Source: an uncultured Oscillibacter sp.
GTDB lineage: Bacteria; Bacillota; Clostridia; Oscillospirales; Oscillospiraceae
Direction: 5' to 3'
Assembly: GCA_910576845.1 (NCBI GenBank)
Contig: CAJTJA010000060.1
Location: forward strand, 1 to 14,073
Length of the DNA stretch: 14,073 nucleotides
Below the pieces are notes generated by a model. The model ran no database searches. It saw only the letters and a list, made by a program, of their open reading frames with translations, and had not been told where the DNA came from. The translations under genes were made by a program, and so were the position numbers. Shown piece by piece: positions 13,242-14,073 of this stretch (position 1 is the stretch's first letter; every line of letters begins with the position of its first letter).

Positions 13242-14073
13242 TCCCGATTCACCTGTTCCAAAGCGGCCTTTCCGCCGTTAACCAGCTCCTCAAAAATCTG
13301 CCGCAGGGGCTTGATCTCGTGGACCAGGCCTGCCGCCTGTCCCATCATGACGCTGCCCCGCTCCACATCGCCTTCCAGCACGGCCCGGCGCAGACCGCCG
13401 ATGGTGACGGTCTCCAGCTCCTCCAGCGTGGCGTTCCGCTTCTCCAGGGCCAGGTACTCCCGGGCCATCTTGTTTTTCAAAACCCGTACCGGTCCGCCAA
13501 TGGAGCGGCCCGTGACGGTGGTGTCGCTGTCCCTGGCCTTCAGGACGGCCTGCTTGTAGTTTTCATGGATGGGGCACTCCGGGCTTGCCAGCAGGCAGGT
13601 GCCCACCTGCACGCCGCAGGCCCCCAAGGCCAGAGCCGCCGCCATCTGCCGCCCGTCGGCGATGCCCCCGGCGGCGATGACGGGCACGTCCACCGCGTCG
13701 ATGACCTGGGGCACCAGGGCCATGGTGGTCATCTCCCCCACGTGGCCGCCGGACTCCATGCCCTCGGCAATGAAGGCGTCCACGCCGTAGCGGCTCAGCC
13801 GTCTCGCCAGCACCGCCGCCGCGACGACGGGGATGACCTTAATCCCGGCCTCCTTCCAGGCGGGGATGTACTGCCCCGGATTCCCCGCGCCGGTGGTGAC
13901 CACTTTCACGCCCTCGTCCAGAATCACCTGGGCGATGTCGGCGGCGTAGGGGCTCATGAGCATCAGATTCACTCCAAAGGGCTTGCCGGTCAGCTCTCTG
14001 GCCCGGCGGATCTCCTGGCGGAGCCGGTCCGCGTCCCAGCCGCCGGTGGCGATCATGCCCAGGGCCCCGGCGT
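13232..14073 (-). CDS. fabK: Enoyl-ACP reductase FabK (5' end outside the window)
   Basis: FabK is the FMN-dependent NAD(P)H enoyl-ACP reductase that completes each elongation round in many Firmicutes in place of FabI. 279 residues are visible, from AGALGMIATGG onward; roughly the first 35 residues lie beyond position 14073. The pattern is close to the characterised streptococcal enzyme: KPFGVNLMLMSPYAADI, VVTTGAGNPGQYI, the catalytic-type His in ESGGHVGEMTTMALVPQV, VPVIAAGGIADGRQMA with GVQVGTCLLAS, and SVMMGQAAGLV near the end. The internal ATG in GMIATGG is not the true start, since the frame and the homology continue upstream. The stop overlaps the start of the next flavoprotein gene by ten bases. 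Confidence 0.93.
   Translation of the reverse strand, partial: AGALGMIATGGWDADRLRQEIRRARELTGKPFGVNLMLMSPYAADIAQVILDEGVKVVTTGAGNPGQYIPAWKEAGIKVIPVVAAAVLARRLSRYGVDAFIAEGMESGGHVGEMTTMALVPQVIDAVDVPVIAAGGIADGRQMAAALALGACGVQVGTCLLASPECPIHENYKQAVLKARDSDTTVTGRSIGGPVRVLKNKMAREYLALEKRNATLEELETVTIGGLRRAVLEGDVERGSVMMGQAAGLVHEIKPLRQIFEELVNGGKAALEQVNREWR

Overview
The window looks like a chromosomal segment of a Gram-positive clostridial gut-type bacterium, probably near the Oscillospiraceae. The pointers are a FabK-type (not FabI) type II fatty-acid synthesis operon, an infC-rpmI-rplT operon with a Firmicutes-style leader, strong AGGAGG ribosome binding sites, an EpsG-type polymerase, a CD3072/TudS-like desulfidase and high GC in the core genes. 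This placement is inferred; no rRNA or other species marker is present.

Layout. (1) Positions 1-2980 are accessory in character: an AT-rich 5' fragment of hsdM (minus) is cut inside its SAM-binding motif by a dispersed repeat. Then come two small secreted or membrane-anchored proteins of unknown function (plus), separated and followed by two more copies of the same repeat. (2) Positions 3005-6030 (plus) carry an EpsG-like membrane protein, a TudS-related desulfidase, and a TrmB tRNA methyltransferase fused to a DUF4275-like C-terminal domain. (3) Positions 6106-7499 (minus) are the translation operon infC-rpmI-rplT, with a near-consensus promoter, a structured leader containing an attenuator-like hairpin, and a probable ATT start codon for IF3. 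(4) Positions 7562-7812 (plus) hold a long inverted repeat, a 31-codon Gln/Asn-rich peptide gene and a strong bidirectional terminator. (5) Positions 7812-14073 (minus) are the fatty-acid locus: fabK (cut by the window edge), a second FabK/nitronate-monooxygenase-like flavoprotein, fabD, fabG, fabF and fabZ, followed by a MarR-type regulator. fabK, the second flavoprotein and fabD overlap at their ends, and fabD-fabG and fabF-fabZ are only a few bases apart, so they are probably cotranscribed. fabH, acpP and the acc genes are not in view.

The most unusual content is repetitive DNA. One family of about 162 bp, with ends resembling TTAG-GCCTTGTTTGAAAA, occurs six times, complete or partial. Its left end lies on the stop codons of two genes, on the break in hsdM, just past the EpsG-like gene, and it also sits inside the fab operon. 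A second, unrelated element of 181 bp between fabZ and the MarR gene has 21-bp near-perfect terminal inverted repeats enclosing six consecutive hairpins, one of them a 28-bp perfect palindrome close upstream of the regulator. I found no rRNA, tRNA, CRISPR array or intact transposase gene.
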